A program made the translations under genes and the position numbers. Below the pieces are notes generated by a model that worked only from the letters and a program-made list of their open reading frames with translations, did not search any database and was not told the DNA's origin. From Cyprinodon diabolis (lineage: Eukaryota > Chordata > Actinopteri > Cyprinodontiformes > Cyprinodontidae): a DNA stretch of 64,000 bases. The stretch spans positions 22,859,501 to 22,923,500 of the forward strand of contig CM060070.1 in NCBI GenBank assembly GCA_030533445.1, read 5' to 3'. This document shows, piece after piece, positions 10,246 to 20,559 of the stretch (positions within the stretch are counted from its first letter, which is position 1; every line of letters starts with the position of its first letter).

Positions 10246-11504
10246 AGGTACACTATGTAACCGGTGTTGATTTTCCCCCCAGAGGGCGAAAGTAAAAGTG
10301 CACTGTCGTAAATATGCTCAGCTGTTCTCCTGGTCTCTCCGTCAAGCCAGGCGCGGTTGTTTTGAGCTTAGCAGACAGGCGAACGCAACGAATGACTAAT
10401 GCTGCCTTCACACTGGACGCAGCTGGCGCGACAGAAGCAGCGAGTTTACATGCAAATTCAATGGTTGACCCGCGTCAAGGCAAAGCAAAAGGTCCCGTGG
10501 CGCGTTTTGAGCAGCAGGCGCAGCGCGTCTGAGCAGCTGAAGCAGCGCGTCGGGCGCGTTTAAGCATCTGACCGCAAACGCGCTGCTGCTCGAGATTGAA
10601 AAATTGAATTTTTGCTGCTCGACGCGCCGCATCAACCAATCAGAGAAGCTGATCTGGGAGCTGGCAGGGAGAGAGACACAGCGCTGATGATCAGAGCGCT
10701 AAGATCACTCCTCTTAAACAGTTTATTGACGCCTAAATTAACTTAAAATGCAGAAATCTGCCAGCAGAATATGTTGGCTTTTATTATCCTGCTGCCTGCA
10801 GTTTGGATTATTTAGATGAAAAATACCTACCAGCTGCCGCGGTCAAACGCGAGGAGGCGACCCGGCCAGAGGCTGCTGATGAAGGGATTCCTACTGTCGG
10901 CGCACCGCTGGTATGTGGGGGTCTGAGCGGCTCCGACAGAAAAAATATTGGAAGGCAGGATTATAATCTGAATGAACTGACTGCACGGATTACGTTTTCA
11001 GGTGTATTTTCTCACTTAAAAACATATTAAAACTACTTTATTCCCACTGATCACAGCAAATATAGCTGCAAGGCAGAGAAAGTATAGGGAAGCTCCGCCC
11101 AACGCGCGTCAGACACACTTTTGCACCGCGCAGCCAGAGCAGCAAAGCTGCTTCAGCCGTGCGTCAGAACTAACTGGTACAAGCAGTAAAAATGAAGCAG
11201 CAGACGTGATTTTGCTGCGTCCGGTGTGAAAGCAGCACTGCACAAAGATCGCCACTGTGCTAGCAATGAGCATGCTTTTAACTGGGGGCGTGTAGCAGTT
11301 CTCACCGTAAAGCAAGACCGACTCTCGCGAGACTTCTGAGCCTGTGGGTGCGGGTCGGTGCTCCTGCAATTGCAAGTGCGGTATTTCCCCCACAGACCAC
11401 CATGGCGGCCGAGAATACCTTTGTTCAACCTGAAATGACTCATTTAATCATCCAAAACGTTATGGAACACATTAATTAACTGAAAAATGTTGCATAGTGT
11501 GCCT
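10246..11504. mobile_element. TTAA-flanked insertion nested in the left arm (piggyBac-type MITE)
   Basis: Termini AGGTACACTATGTAAC and, inverted, AGGCACACTATGCAAC form imperfect inverted repeats (2 mismatches in 16). The element is flanked by TTAA at 10242-10245 and 11505-11508 (TTTAA if extended). The right arm of the enclosing palindrome (about 13300-13325) carries the uninterrupted site, so the insertion point is proven within the window. The interior is GC-rich with no recognisable transposase. The TTAA target suggests the piggyBac superfamily, though the terminal sequence is not the classic CCC start. Confidence 0.75.
10401..11236. repeat. Inner inverted repeat inside the TTAA element
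   Basis: GCTGCCTTCACACTGGACGC (10401-10420, continuing AGC) is matched in reverse complement at 11214-11236 (GCTGCTTTCACACCGGACGC when inverted), with 2 mismatches in 23. It may be a second, inner DNA transposon whose termini resemble hAT-type ends, or a structural repeat of the outer element. I could not find a target duplication next to it. The plus frame at 10803-11030 (75 codons) inside it has no recognised motif. Confidence 0.5.
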
Positions 11505-13362
11505 TTAACTACATTTTCCAGTAGCTTGACCGTAGCATCGCTGCTTTATTTATCAAGTATCTTTCCAGTAGTGACGTTATTGTTTTTATCAAGTAGCGAC
11601 GTAGCATCCACAAACGCTACAAAATCCAGGACATAACTAAGTAATGAAACCAGGTTTTCTATTTTTGAAACAACAATCGGAGTTATTTGCTGGACATTCA
11701 CGCATGAGCCTCTATTCTGCCTCTCCTGTCTGTGTCTACGAAACATGCGCATGCGCACTGTAGTGGAACTCAATGAATGACACCCACAGACACACAGAAC
11801 CACGCACACAGGATGAAGGAGACAGGAGCAGAGCGCCTTATCTTCAGAGATTTTGAAACTTGTTGAATCCTCTGATAAAAAGTACGTGTTCAGATGTTTT
11901 AAGGCTTATTTGCACAGATAAGATTTTTTAGGTATGGAGGAACAGCTCTCCAATGTATAAAAATAAATACATAAAGAAATACATGCTCAATAAATAAATG
12001 AACATTCAATTAATTACCCCCCAAAATACAATAAATAAATATGTAGGTAGAAATTAAATTATACAGTGAGACATAAATGTATATATATCTCTTAATTAGC
12101 TTCTTTATTTTTTCACCTTTTTTGTAAACAGTTTCATTTGTTACTTGAATCGACTGTTTAATTGAGGTCTGTCTGAAGAAGTTTTCTCTAAGGGAGACCC
12201 TAAAGAAATAAGATGCCTTTTGTAGGGTTTTGTTTTCCCTAGAGATGTCCATTGAATGCAAACTCATAGCCACGTCTCGATGTGTAGAACACTACACAGT
12301 ACCTTTCATTTGGTTCTAATAACAGCAGATTGTTTATTTTTTTGTCTACTAGTAAATACTTTAGTTTTTTTTATTATGCTGATCATAAAACAATTTTTAC
12401 ACTGTGTCATTGGCTGATCTTTAATAAATATTTTAACAAAGAAGGTGAAAAAATAAAGAAGCTAATGAAGAGATATATATATACATTTATGTCTCACTGT
12501 ATAATTTAATTTCTACCTACATATTTATTCATTGTATTTTGGGGGGTAATTAATTGAATGCTTATTTATTTATTGAGCATGTATTAATTTATGTATTTAT
12601 TTTTTATACATGGGAGAGCTGTTCCTCCATACCTAAAAAATCTTATCTCTGCAAATAAGCCTTAAAACAGATATATGTAAACATCCTGTCTGGTAAATTA
12701 GGCCATGAAAATACAATATCTAAGTTTGGCTACTGCTCTCTAATGAGAATATCTTAGTGGCACTCATCAGATTGAACTATCTGGAAATTAAAGGCGCCAA
12801 TAAAGTTAAAGCTGATATATTTTTCTCATTTTTATTTCAAAAAATTGACTGCAGTTGCTTGTTTTAATGACTGTTTGGCCATGTAAAACAAATGGCTAGT
12901 CTTGGCCACATGAGCTCTATGGCCAAGAACCGAAATTTGAACACATACTTTTTATCAGAGGATTCAAGTTTCAAAATCTCTGAAGATAAGGCGCTCTGCT
13001 CCTGTCTCTCCTCCATCCTGTGTGTGTGCGTGTCTGTGGGTGTCATTCATTGAGTTCCACTACAGTGCGCATGCACATGTTTCGTAGATACAGACAGGAG
13101 AGGCAGAATAGAGGCTCATGCGTGAATGTCCAGCAAATAACTCCAATTGTTGTTTCAAAAATAGAAAACCTGGTTTCATTTCTTAGTTATGCCCTGGATT
13201 TTGTAGCATTTGTGGATGCTACGTCGCTACTTGATAAAAATAATAACGTCACTACTGGAAAGTTACTTGATAAATAAAGCAGCGACGCTACGGTCAAGCT
13301 ACTGGAAAATGTAGTTAAACTAATAGCTTCGCTACATGTAGCGGCGCTACTGCCCATCACTG

Positions 13363-13806
13363 TATACCAGTTATTAAATAAACGCTTGTCAGCAGATTGA
13401 TGAATATGTTTAAATATAAAATATTATATTTATTTGTAAGTTTGTAATTTATTTGTTTGTAACTTTAGCAATTTGAATTGAATAGTTAAATGTGTACAAA
13501 CCCTGTAAATAACTGACTTAAATCACTACTTTCACTATCACTAATGTTGTGTTGAGAAGCCAAAATGTTGAGAAATAAATCATTTTTTGTCTAAATATTT
13601 ATCCCCTTACTGCCTGATTTTATTTGCAATCATATATATAAAAAAACATAATACAGGTAAAAAATCTAAATATAAAAAGGAAAAAATAAGTTAAATAGTG
13701 GATCTAGATCAAGTAAAATTTAAATTCTAATAAATCATGTAATAAAGATAATGAAAAAAAGATAGATGACTGAATAAAAGTAAATATTTTTGTCTTTTTT
13801 TTTCTA
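13363..13806. other. AT-rich non-coding stretch
   Basis: Nothing coding. It ends in a long pyrimidine tract and CTACAG that looks like a splice acceptor for the Harbinger fragment that follows. Confidence 0.5.
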
Positions 13807-13990
13807 CAGGTCATAACGGCATGTGTTGTCCTGCACAACATCTGCCTGGGAGCCGGTGACATCACGGCCCCAGAGGATGACATGCCAGAGGATGAGGAGG
13901 GGAGAACGTGTTGGAGGCAGTCAGTGGTGCTCCATGGCGGGACCAGCTGTCTGCTGAGGTGTCTGTCCTGGAGGAGGGTCCACTGTTACA
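13807..13990 (+). pseudogene. PIF/Harbinger transposase, C-terminal exon fragment
   Basis: After a T-rich tract and CTACAG acceptor the frame from 13810 reads VITACVVLHNICLGAGDI followed by an acidic stretch (APEDDMPEDEE). The (A)C-VLHNI- block is a conserved C-terminal feature of Harbinger/HARBI1-type transposases, located after the last catalytic acidic residue. The catalytic core is absent, so it is inactive. The second Harbinger protein is found convergently just downstream (14226-14378, minus), the gene order known for autonomous Harbinger elements, which supports the call. Confidence 0.65.
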
Positions 13991-14225
13991 TTTAGATGGC
14001 AAGTAGAATCACATTTTAGCTGTTCTTATTTCAGGGTTATGAAAACAGTTTTAGTAAAGTCATTATTTTCTGCGTCTTTTTTAACTTTTTTAGTAACATG
14101 GCAGCCGTTGATTGGGTCAGCCCTGCAAACCCTGATGGACGATGTGTTGAACAGTGGAGAGAGGCACCCCGACCCCCCAGATGATGTCCCACTCGCAGTC
14201 AGAAGACTCCAAGCTCATCTGTGTG

Positions 14226-14378
14226 CTACTCAGCCTCTGCAGCATCTAGCCCTGGTGTGTCCTCAGGGATGGAGGCAATTAGGACAGGTTGGGCAAAAGA
14301 CGGCCTCTGTCCTAATACCTCATCCATGAGGACAAACCAGGGCCAGGTGACAGCAGTGGACTTCCCACTGACCCCATG
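14226..14378 (-). pseudogene. Harbinger accessory (Myb/SANT-like) protein fragment
   Basis: The minus strand reads STAVTWPWFVLMDEVLGQRP, then SFAQPVLIASIPEDTPG, ending at a TAG (14226-14228). The W-W--MDEVLG-RP and P--LI-SIPEDTPG motifs match, from memory, the linker after the trihelix/SANT domain in the second protein of fish Harbinger transposons, which helps nuclear import and DNA binding of the transposase. Only this segment is preserved. It is convergent with the transposase fragment at 13807-13990. The 5' limit is not defined. Confidence 0.6.
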
Positions 14379-14379
14379 C

Positions 14380-15135
14380 CCTGTCCCTGGATCTTTGCAT
14401 TCCCAAAGTAGAGGAAAACAATTTGTATCAACAAATGATATTTTCTGTAGTGTTTCTTTAAAGCTAGAAAAAAGGAATGTTTGATGATTTGGATGGATTG
14501 ATAGATTCTACAGAAAAAGACTTTGGAATGGTAACCTGGAGATTACTTTTTCAAGCTTACTCAAAATGTAAATTAACATGAATGTAATAAATGAAAGATG
14601 TTATTTCCCTACACACACATATATATACATACATACATACACTTCGAAGTAGGCAGCCTGCGAATTGAGACGCAGCCATTGTAACCATCATTGACATTCA
14701 TAATGATGCCTTATTAGACATTGTAGAATTTGTAAATATTTTCTTAATATTAATATTTAGTGCAGTGAGCATGGTGAGGCTTGTGAAAACCACTTTTCTC
14801 AGTATACAATGTCGGAGAAAGAGCAAGGCAGTTATTGTTGGATCTTCTGTATTGATAAACCTGCTTGTAATTTTGTTTTATAATGCTGTACATAATTAGG
14901 ATAATAAATATAGAGTATATGCAACATATTTGTTTTTAATTTTGTTCATAATCTAAACCTGACATGTTATCAATATGACAAATTAGATCCCGCTGTGTAC
15001 TTGTTTAAATAGCACTGTGTTGGAAACAAAGCTGCTTTAGATTTTTAAATAAAGATTTCTTCACAACAATTGCTCATATCCTCATAATCTTTCACATTGG
15101 ACATATGTGGGAATGTTTGTATCGATTGTGAAAAT
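14380..15135. other. Non-coding, nothing recognised
   Basis: A short CATA/TATA microsatellite lies near 14618-14641. Otherwise AT-rich with no supported feature. Confidence 0.5.
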
Positions 15136-15140
15136 TGAAG

Positions 15141-15422
15141 TGTTAGCTTTATTGAGATAATTGAAGTTAAAGATGCTAGTATTGGAGGCCAAAAATATCA
15201 GGAATTTTCCAAATAAGTTTGAACCACTGCTCCAATCCGGCCGATATTTTAGGGATTGAATATTTTAGGACCCTCCATAGATCTACCAAGTTTGAAGTGT
15301 TTGGCTTTATTACTTTTAGAGATAATTGGAATCAAAGATACTATTAGAGGCCAGAAATGCAAACATTTCAGGAATTTTCCAAATAAGTTTCCTCTAGAAC
15401 CACTACTCCAATCCGGCTGATA
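15141..15422. repeat. Two-copy tandem duplication
   Basis: Unit 1 (15141-15245) and unit 2 (15295-15422) share AAGTGTT-GCTTTATT, GAGATAATTG, AGGCCA-AAAT, CAGGAATTTTCCAAATAAGT and CCAATCCGGC-GATAT. Unit 2 carries two short extra blocks. The second copy ends at the LINE fragment boundary. Confidence 0.65.
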
Positions 15423-15423
15423 T

Positions 15424-16745
15424 GGGAACCAGAACCACACAGGAGGTCTTCCACAGGGTGGGGACCACCCCCAGGCTGAGGCTCAGGTTGTACATGTTGC
15501 TGAGGATCTGAGAGAGCTCATCTGCACAGGTCCTCAGCAGCCTGGGGGGGAGGCCGTCTGGTCCTGAGGCCTTCCTCTGTTTCAGGCCCCGTCCACACGA
15601 AGTCAAAACGAACACGAAACGCTAATATTTTCCAGAACGTTTGTCGTAAAGACGGAGACGTAAAATAAATGTGATCGTCCACACGAATGCATGAAAACGC
15701 TGCAAAATGTATGCCAGGCCTGTAAGTGGCGCTGTGGTGCCAAAGCAAAAATAGGCGACGAAATGTTGGGCATGCGCACTAATATTTATACATGGTTGCC
15801 CTGCGGGTGCATTTTCGTGGTTCAGTCAAATTCAGGTGCTGAACTATGTCGTCGATATTGCTCTGTTCTTCCTGGAGATATTCCAGAAGAAGAAGATTCT
15901 GTTGTAAGCCCGACAGCAGGGTGAGTAGCATTAGCAGCAACCATTCAACACAGTACGGCGCCATTGTTGTTGTGATACTGTGTCGCGCATGCGTGTTTAG
16001 AGGCGACGCTATGACGCATGCGTGTAAAAAAAAAAATGCGGTTTGAGCTTAAAGATGGAAACGCGAAAACGGCGTTTCAAACTCTTGCCACTCTGAAGGC
16101 TGAATAAAAAAAAGATCGTTTACAGACCCCCGAAACGCCGGCTTCGTGTGGATGAGAGGCTGGTTTGGTGAAAAATTTGTGCGTTTAGGCCAGGGTTCGG
16201 CTTCGTGTGGACGGGGCCTCAGCCTCCTCAGCTGCCTTCTCACCTGCATTGGTGTAACTGTGAGGGGGGAGGAAGGCACGACTGGAGGTGTGGATGGGTC
16301 GGGGGTTGGTGGGAGTGGCGGCGGTGGGGGGGAAAGGTCTGTGGGGGGCTGGTGGTTGGAGGTGTGTGGAGAGTTGAGGGCAGGGAGGGGACCAGTGTGA
16401 GGGGAGTCAAACCGGGTGAAGAAGCTGTTTAACTCATCTGCAAACTTGGTGTAGGCACAATGCTCTCCACACAGAAGGTCATGTAGTCAGTGATGCATTC
16501 AGTCAGGCTGTTGATGTCCTCACCATTGGAACATGCTCCAGTCTGTGATGCTGAAACAATCCCTCAGCTCCTCAGTGGCGTCATCCGACCAAACTTTCAC
16601 TGACTGTGAAATTGTCCTTCTCACCAGTGGAATGTAATGGGGGGGCAGGTAGACAAGGTTGTGATCTGAACGACCCAGCGGGGGGAAGGGTGCGGAGGTG
16701 TATGCATCCTTAACATTTGCATAAAAAAGGTCCAGCCTTTTATTG
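15424..16745 (-). pseudogene. LINE ORF2 fragment: endonuclease end and start of reverse transcriptase, interrupted by a MITE
   Basis: On the minus strand, 16745-16219 translates as RLDLFYANVKDAYTSAPFPP and LGRSDHNLVYLPP, the C-terminal part of an APE-type endonuclease (SDHN is the catalytic motif). It continues through a linker to FADELNSFF near 16430 and ends in QVRRQLRRL. After the interrupting element, 15584-15424 resumes with LKQRKASGPDGLPPRLLRTC, RT motif 1. The join across the removed insertion is in frame, so the LINE was present first. It ends at WKTSCVVLVP near 15424. Stops and at least one frame change (about 16495-16520 and near 16740) show it is dead. It is a jockey/CR1-superclade LINE; the exact family is uncertain. 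Confidence 0.82.
15585..16218. mobile_element. Harbinger-type MITE, 634 bp, with TCA duplication
   Basis: Perfect 18-bp terminal inverted repeats GGCCCCGTCCACACGAAG are flanked by TCA at 15582-15584 and 16219-16221. Three-base TNA duplications and GGCC-type ends fit PIF/Harbinger. Removing the element plus one TCA restores a continuous LINE reading frame, which fixes the boundaries. The interior has several more CGTCCACACGAA-like and ATGCGTG motifs and no transposase. Short open frames on both strands (for example 15779-15964 minus) show no motif. Confidence 0.85.
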
Positions 16746-16844
16746 TTCCTGGTTGCATGTGACGTATTGTGTGAGCGTGGGGAGAGTGGAGCAGAGTGAA
16801 GAAGTCTGTTCTAACAAATCCTACCTAACAAATCTAACAATAAA

Positions 16845-17063
16845 GACATATTGTTTAAACATAAATCCTTATTTATTGATTATTGGTTTAATAATAACAT
16901 TATTTTGGTTGACCAATTATTTAACAAAGAGGGCCTTCTTTACTCTGATAAAGAGTTTCTAGAAGAATACAAAAGTCCTGTGTCTCCTATAGATTATGCC
17001 AAAGTCTTTGGAGCAATTTCTTCTGGTATTTGCATGTTTTTTATCCTCTAAAACAAAACACAT

Positions 17064-17119
<56 letters not shown>

Positions 17120-17390
17120 TTTTCTTTTTTTTGACTCTAGCCCAGGGGCCCCCATCCTGACTCCAGCCCAGGGGCCCCCATCCTCCTAAATCCGGCCCTG
17201 AATACTGGAATACATTTGTGCAAAACATTGACTGGAAGAAGGTCTGGCTCTTACCCAACCGATATTTGCTGACCACCAAAATTAAAGCAATATCATTTAA
17301 AAATAATTCATAGGTTTTACCCGTCTAATGATCATATTGTCAAAAAATTTAAAAAAGACATTGAAGTATTGTGGGATGGGAGTCAGTATT
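16845..17390 (+). pseudogene. L1-type LINE ORF2 C-terminal fragment, interrupted
   Basis: The first piece (16851-17051) reads NNNIILVDQLFNKEGLLYSD and continues with EFLEEY and DYAKVFGAI, matching in style the region after the RT in L1 ORF2. The second piece (17206-17310) reads WNTFVQNIDWKKVWLLPNRY followed by LLTTKIKAISFK, the next conserved L1 segment. Between them (about 17060-17205) lie an AT microsatellite, a poly-T tract and a GC-rich doublet not belonging to L1. Several stops downstream (about 17311 on) show decay. Confidence 0.65.
17067..17205 (-). repeat. (AT)n plus poly-T and a GC-rich doublet inserted in the L1 fragment
   Basis: A run of about 17 AT units (17067-17101), about 29 mostly T bases with one C, then two near-identical copies of GACTC(T/C)AGCCCAGGGGCCC (17133-17184). 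Read on the minus strand this is a GC-rich body followed by poly-A and a TA microsatellite, as left by retroposed insertions. The sequence after the doublet (CCTAAATCCGGCCCTGAA) resembles the end of a dispersed fish repeat. Confidence 0.5.
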
Positions 17391-17765
17391 AGTAACGATC
17401 ACGCGATTGGGACGGTACAGGATTAAACACTAACGGGAGCAGACGGGAGCGGGAGCAAACCAATAATAACAAAAAAAAAACTAGGATCGATGCCAAAAAA
17501 TAAAATTAAATAGAAAGAAAAAAAATCCAGTACTGGCGCGGCGCCGCCATTTTGTAGATTTTTTCCTTGAAGCCTACACTATAATGCAAGTCAAAAAAAC
17601 TACACGACCCAAAAACCATCACTGCTTCCGCTCTGAGTTTTTCTCCCGAGCTCAAAAAAAAAAAAAAAACAAGAATGGGAGTGGTGGAGCAGCGGGAGTC
17701 ATTCTGAATCGGAGCGGGATGGGACAGGAGTGAAAATCCACTCCCGTCTCAGACTCTAGTCTGAA
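17391..17765. repeat. Unclassified dispersed-repeat-like segment
   Basis: The block contains repeated GGGAGCGGGAGC- and GCGGGAGTC-type motifs at its start (about 17425-17460) and end (about 17675-17750), separated by a GC-rich core (GGCGCGGCGCCGCCATTTTG) and an A16 tract. It looks like a small non-autonomous element, but I could not define termini. Confidence 0.3.
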
Positions 17766-18109
17766 ACTTGTTTACCACGCTTTGGAAACGCACAGCACCA
17801 TCACGTGACCAAACTCCCGCGGCAGATAATAAAGCCTTAAACTCACTGAGAGTAATTCCACATCTGGGCTGCATATCTGCTGCTTCACGTGAACATGAGC
17901 CGAGCCGCACCATCTCTCATTCACAAACACCGCCAGACCATGACACATATAATATGGAATAGGGTAAATAGAATTTTAAAAATATCTAAACACTGTGGCT
18001 ATAAGGCATGCAATATAACAGACCTATATATACAGTAAGATACAAATGTAGAATGATAATCCCTATGGTCTAATGTAATAAAAAAGTGATTAAAAAAATA
18101 GAAAAACAT

Positions 18110-18190
18110 TAATCGACCAAAGCTGGGATCAAACCCTCAACCTTCAGATCAGCAGACCACTCACTCTACCCTCTACACTAACTGCTCACA
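18110..18190 (-). repeat. tRNA-like SINE head
   Basis: The minus strand reads GTGTAGAGGGTAGAGTGAGT (A-box region), then GGTCTGCTGATCTGAAGG and GGGTTTGATCCCAGC (B box and T-arm-like pairing). Spacing fits an RNA polymerase III promoter. It is not a functional tRNA, because there is no acceptor stem pairing that I can see. The body of a SINE would lie toward lower coordinates and is not recognised. Confidence 0.45.
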
Positions 18191-18249
18191 ACACATAACT
18201 CCCCTCCCAGTTTGCAAATTGATCTATCTAATCCTGACTCATGGGACGC

Positions 18250-18390
18250 CGAAATGGACTCAGACTGCCACCTAGTGGCTATAGTAGTCACATGTTTTTT
18301 ACGCAATTTGTGAAACACGGGGAGCGTGAGTGAAGTGTCCATTTCCAACCAGCACCCACTGTAGATATGTGGCTTTAGGCTTAGACCTCT
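18250..18390 (-). repeat. Second copy of the 9322-9470 module
   Basis: Inverse copy of the module at 9322-9470, with the shared TACAGTGGG--CTGGTTGGAA and CCAC-AGG-GGCA blocks. It lies between a tRNA-like block and LINE 3' sequence. Confidence 0.5.
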
Positions 18391-18589
18391 GGAGGACATA
18401 GGGACCCCTTTTTTTATCATTCTGCTTCATTCTATCTCTATTCTTCCACCCTGCAGAATCTGTTAGTTCAATCTCTAACATTATGCTCTCTTTGCATTTT
18501 CTCATAGTAGCTTCACCTCCTCTGTTCCTGTTTGGCTGTGACACAATCCTGGAGAGAAATATCAGCAGTGTTGCTGGCAATAAACATCT

Positions 18590-19036
18590 TTGTTTATAGA
18601 TGTTGGATATCGGCCTGGTTTTAGTCCTGTTTCTCTGACTGATTGGCTGGATGTGCTCTCTTCGTCCTCTGTCATGGGAGTTGGCTCAGAACTTGTCTGC
18701 CTGGCTGTGTGTATCCTAGACAGGGCTGCCTTTTACAGTTGGCTTTTGTATGTCTGCTTCTGTCTCCTTGAACCCCAGTCAGCCTCGGCAGATGGCTGCT
18801 CACACTGAGCCTGGTTCTGCTGGAGGTTTCTTCCTGTTAAAGGCAGTTTTTCCTTTTCACTGTCGCTACAAGCATGCTTAGTGTGGGATTTAATTTGAGT
18901 CAATGAGTCAATGTAATCAACTTAGATAGAAAACTTTGAATCAATTTGACTGTATGATCTGGTGAACTGTAAACTGCCTTGAGATGACGTGTTGTGAATT
19001 GGCGCTTTATAAATAAACTGAATTGAATTGATTAAG
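18590..19036 (+). mobile_element. 3' end of a fish LINE (L2/Rex1-type) with ATTGA tail
   Basis: CTGGTTCTGCTGGAGGTTTC, TTCCTGTTAAAGGCAGTTTT, then CTGTCGCTACAAGCATGCTT and, near the end, AACTGCCTTGAGATGACGTG, GGCGCTTTATAAATAAACTG and GAATTGAATTG. This is the familiar 3' untranslated end of an abundant teleost LINE. A minus-strand copy is at 40952-41310. The upstream part (18590-18780) belongs to the same tail. Confidence 0.75.
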
Positions 19037-19039
19037 CTA

Positions 19040-20340
19040 TTACAGTGACTTTGGGAATTGTGATGCATAGCATACTGCTGAACTGTCTTCAAAAGATATC
19101 TTCAATATTTCAACAAATAAAATAAAAAAAAATGCAACTACTGCACAACCTCCATCACCAGCAGCCATTAACATGAACATTCTCTTCATCGTCTTGCACA
19201 TTCAACAAAAGATTGTGTTTTACCCTCTCCCTGACAAACAAAATTTGATTATGAATCACAGATAACACTTCATCTGCACCACTTACATTTAACCCTGCAT
19301 TTAAAAAACTGTAGAGAAATAATGGGAATGTTTTATCTAAATTCATGCTTACAGTAAAGATTTATTATATAATGTTAATTGATCAGGAAAAAAAAACTAT
19401 GATCAAATATCCCATACACATAACTCACACATTGAACATCTGGCCTTCATTGTCCTAATTATTGCAATTAATGAGATGCTAATTTTGACACGCATACTCC
19501 ATGCATGAGCGGCCAAATTCATGTGAAACTGAAGTATATGACAGAACTAATAAATAAAACATCTTACTGCTGGTAAACACTGAGCAACTGAAGAAAACAA
19601 AATCCAGAGGACCATGGGGCTTAGTGTTTTTTTTTTTTTTTTTTGCATAATCATAGCTATAACTGAAGGATGGCTTTGTTTTCACTGTTGTTTATTGGTT
19701 TATGAGGAGATTGATGGGCAATTAATTTACTCAGTAATTACTGCACAAAATTTAGAGGCCTTTGATCAATTATAGGGGCCAGTTCACCTAGCTGTTTAAT
19801 TATTCAACAATTAAGTTAGAGTATAAAAATAGCAATGCTAAAATGTTGACATAAAGATTGTCCAAGTAGACTTTGCAGTTAGTCACAGGTTATATCATAA
19901 GTCTGTTAAATCAATTTTCCTGAAGATGATCTAGTTAAAAAATGTAAAATCATAAGATATTTCACTTGCAAGTTCTTACTGTCACCATGATGATTAATCA
20001 TATATTTAAAATATAATGGGGGAATTCTGACTAAGAAAATTATGTCAAAGCATATTCAGTTATTCATTAACACATTAATTGTATTTATTCAATTCCTTCC
20101 TTCAGTTATTGGATGGGGTCTAAAATGTTTTCAGGTACTGTAACTGTGTTTTTAGCAGATGAAAAATTTGACATTAATCATCCCTAAATCTTTCAAAACT
20201 GAAATACCAAAAATTATTCTAAAGAAGGATATAAGGGATTAAGGGACTTTTACCGACATTATCAGATAACTGTGAAGAATACTAAAAGGAAACATATGGG
20301 TAATATCATTCTGTCTGTAACAAACTGCATGTTTTGTTAA
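19040..20340. other. AT-rich non-coding stretch, nothing recognised
   Basis: A T18 tract lies at about 19627-19644. Open frames are short and overlapping on both strands. No repeat family or gene could be supported. Confidence 0.5.
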
Positions 20341-20559
20341 AAATAATTGACTCAGTTCTTAATGCAGAGTAGACTGTTGGTCGGCAGCTCTCTCCCACTG
20401 CTTGTAAAAGATTTCCTCTCTTTTTCATTCATAAAGTCTCCTCAATCAATGTCACGGGCTCTACTGTTTTTGACCAATTCAAGTCTGGAAGTCTTGTTTA
20501 TAGGAAACTGTTGGCAAGTTGAGGCCCTTAGGTTCTCCAAAAAATGTTCTCCCTCCTTG

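Larger units (their letters stand above)
10198..13362. mobile_element. Foldback hAT-like element with long inverted arms
   Basis: The left end CAGTGATGGGCAGTAGCG and the right end, inverted, are identical over about 48 bases (10198-10245 against 13315-13362). The match resumes after a nested insertion: 11505-12130 pairs with 12435-13314, apart from about 250 extra bases (12680-12945) in the right arm. The loop is about 12130-12435. The CAGTG start is typical of hAT elements. A clean 8-bp duplication is not visible (GTTACAGT on the left, TATACCAG on the right). No transposase is encoded; the short frames within the arms are mirror copies of each other. The element is non-autonomous. Confidence 0.8.

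Noticed and set aside
11546..13277. Two nearly identical 87/85-codon frames in opposite orientations (11546-11809 minus and 13020-13277 plus)
   Set aside because: Mirror images because they lie in the two arms of the foldback element. No recognisable domain.
18110..18190. Functional tRNA gene on the minus strand
   Set aside because: A- and B-box-like motifs are present but no paired acceptor or anticodon stem can be drawn, so a SINE-type head is more likely.
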